Assembly (NCBI GenBank): GCA_047517485.1
Contig: JAKZSU010000015.1
Location: forward strand, 1-5,512
Direction of reading: 5' to 3'
DNA: 5,512 nt
Origin: JAKZSU01 sp047517485
GTDB taxonomy: Bacteria; Pseudomonadota; Alphaproteobacteria; UBA7887
Positions 5,363-5,512 of this stretch are shown here, in pieces (the stretch's first letter is position 1; the number at the start of each line of letters is the position of its first letter). The notes under the pieces were generated by a model. That model ran no database searches and was not told the origin of the DNA. It saw only the letters and a list, made by a program, of their open reading frames with translations. The translations under genes and the position numbers were made by a program.

Positions 5363-5512
5363 TCATGATCCAAACCGGGATTCCCCAATTGGCTCTCCCA
5401 GGTTGGCGATGATGGTAACAGGATGCGCTTCCCACGGCGACTCCGGCAGTAAACCGGCGCGCCAAAACGGGCCCCGCTCCATATCTACCTGATTTGGAGA
5501 CGGGAATCGCTG
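5363..5512 (-). CDS. C-terminal 49 residues of an unrecognised protein (partial)
   Basis: The minus-strand frame entering at 5512 is open for 49 codons and ends at TGA (5365-5363). It includes ERGPFWRAGLLPESPWEAHP (12-31) and ends in a Gly/Pro-rich tail, LGEPIGESRFGS (38-49). The mixture of Trp, Pro and hydrophobic residues reads like protein rather than a random antisense frame, but the fragment is too short for me to name. It ends 59 bp before the start of the 111-residue gene on the same strand, so the two could share a transcript. An internal Met at 11 lacks a Shine-Dalgarno, so I take this as the tail of a longer gene. Confidence 0.45.
   Translation of the reverse strand, partial: QRFPSPNQVDMERGPFWRAGLLPESPWEAHPVTIIANLGEPIGESRFGS

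Noticed and set aside
4695..5492. Plus-strand open frame from inside the P450 to the right end
   Set aside because: It starts within the P450 in another frame, the translation is Arg/His-rich without motifs, and the minus-strand frames in the same area look more like proteins.
1..5512. CRISPR array, tRNA, rRNA or prophage attachment site
   Set aside because: I saw no regularly spaced repeats, no tRNA-like cloverleaf or rRNA sequence, and no duplicated attachment core on reading both strands.

Overview
The window looks like GC-rich proteobacterial DNA, most likely alphaproteobacterial. The cytochrome P450 resembles the CYP199 family known from Rhodopseudomonas, and the insertion-sequence end is of a type common in that class. 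This placement is inference from protein resemblance and composition; there is no rRNA or other taxonomic marker here.

Layout. Positions 1-140 are the right-hand end of an IS3-family insertion sequence, with the first 24 codons of its OrfA on the minus strand. The element abuts a lower-GC open frame (160-912, plus strand) that runs without a stop right up to the IS end, so the gene was probably cut by the insertion. About 300 bases follow without a recognisable gene (913-1221), and within them the composition shifts from moderate GC to the high GC of the rest of the window.

The centre holds two divergent pairs separated by 130 bp. Leftward (minus strand) are an acyl-CoA-dehydrogenase-fold flavin enzyme resembling group D aromatic monooxygenases (2798-1656) and, 23 bp downstream, a RidA/YjgF-family protein (1632-1222). 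Rightward (plus strand) are a class I SAM-dependent methyltransferase (2929-3744) and, 12 bp downstream, a CYP199-like P450 (3757-4971). The P450 keeps the residues known to hold the substrate carboxylate in CYP199A4. A plausible joint role is processing of a methoxylated or hydroxylated aromatic acid: P450 O-demethylation or hydroxylation, flavin-dependent ring hydroxylation, methyl transfer, and a RidA-type helper. That assembly is inference. Neither a flavin reductase, a ferredoxin system nor a regulator is in the window.

At the right, an unrecognised 111-residue gene (5303-4968, minus) ends in a 4-bp tail-to-tail overlap with the P450. Just upstream of it is a five-codon mini-ORF with its own Shine-Dalgarno. 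The last 150 bases hold the C-terminal 49 residues of another minus-strand protein that enters from outside the window.
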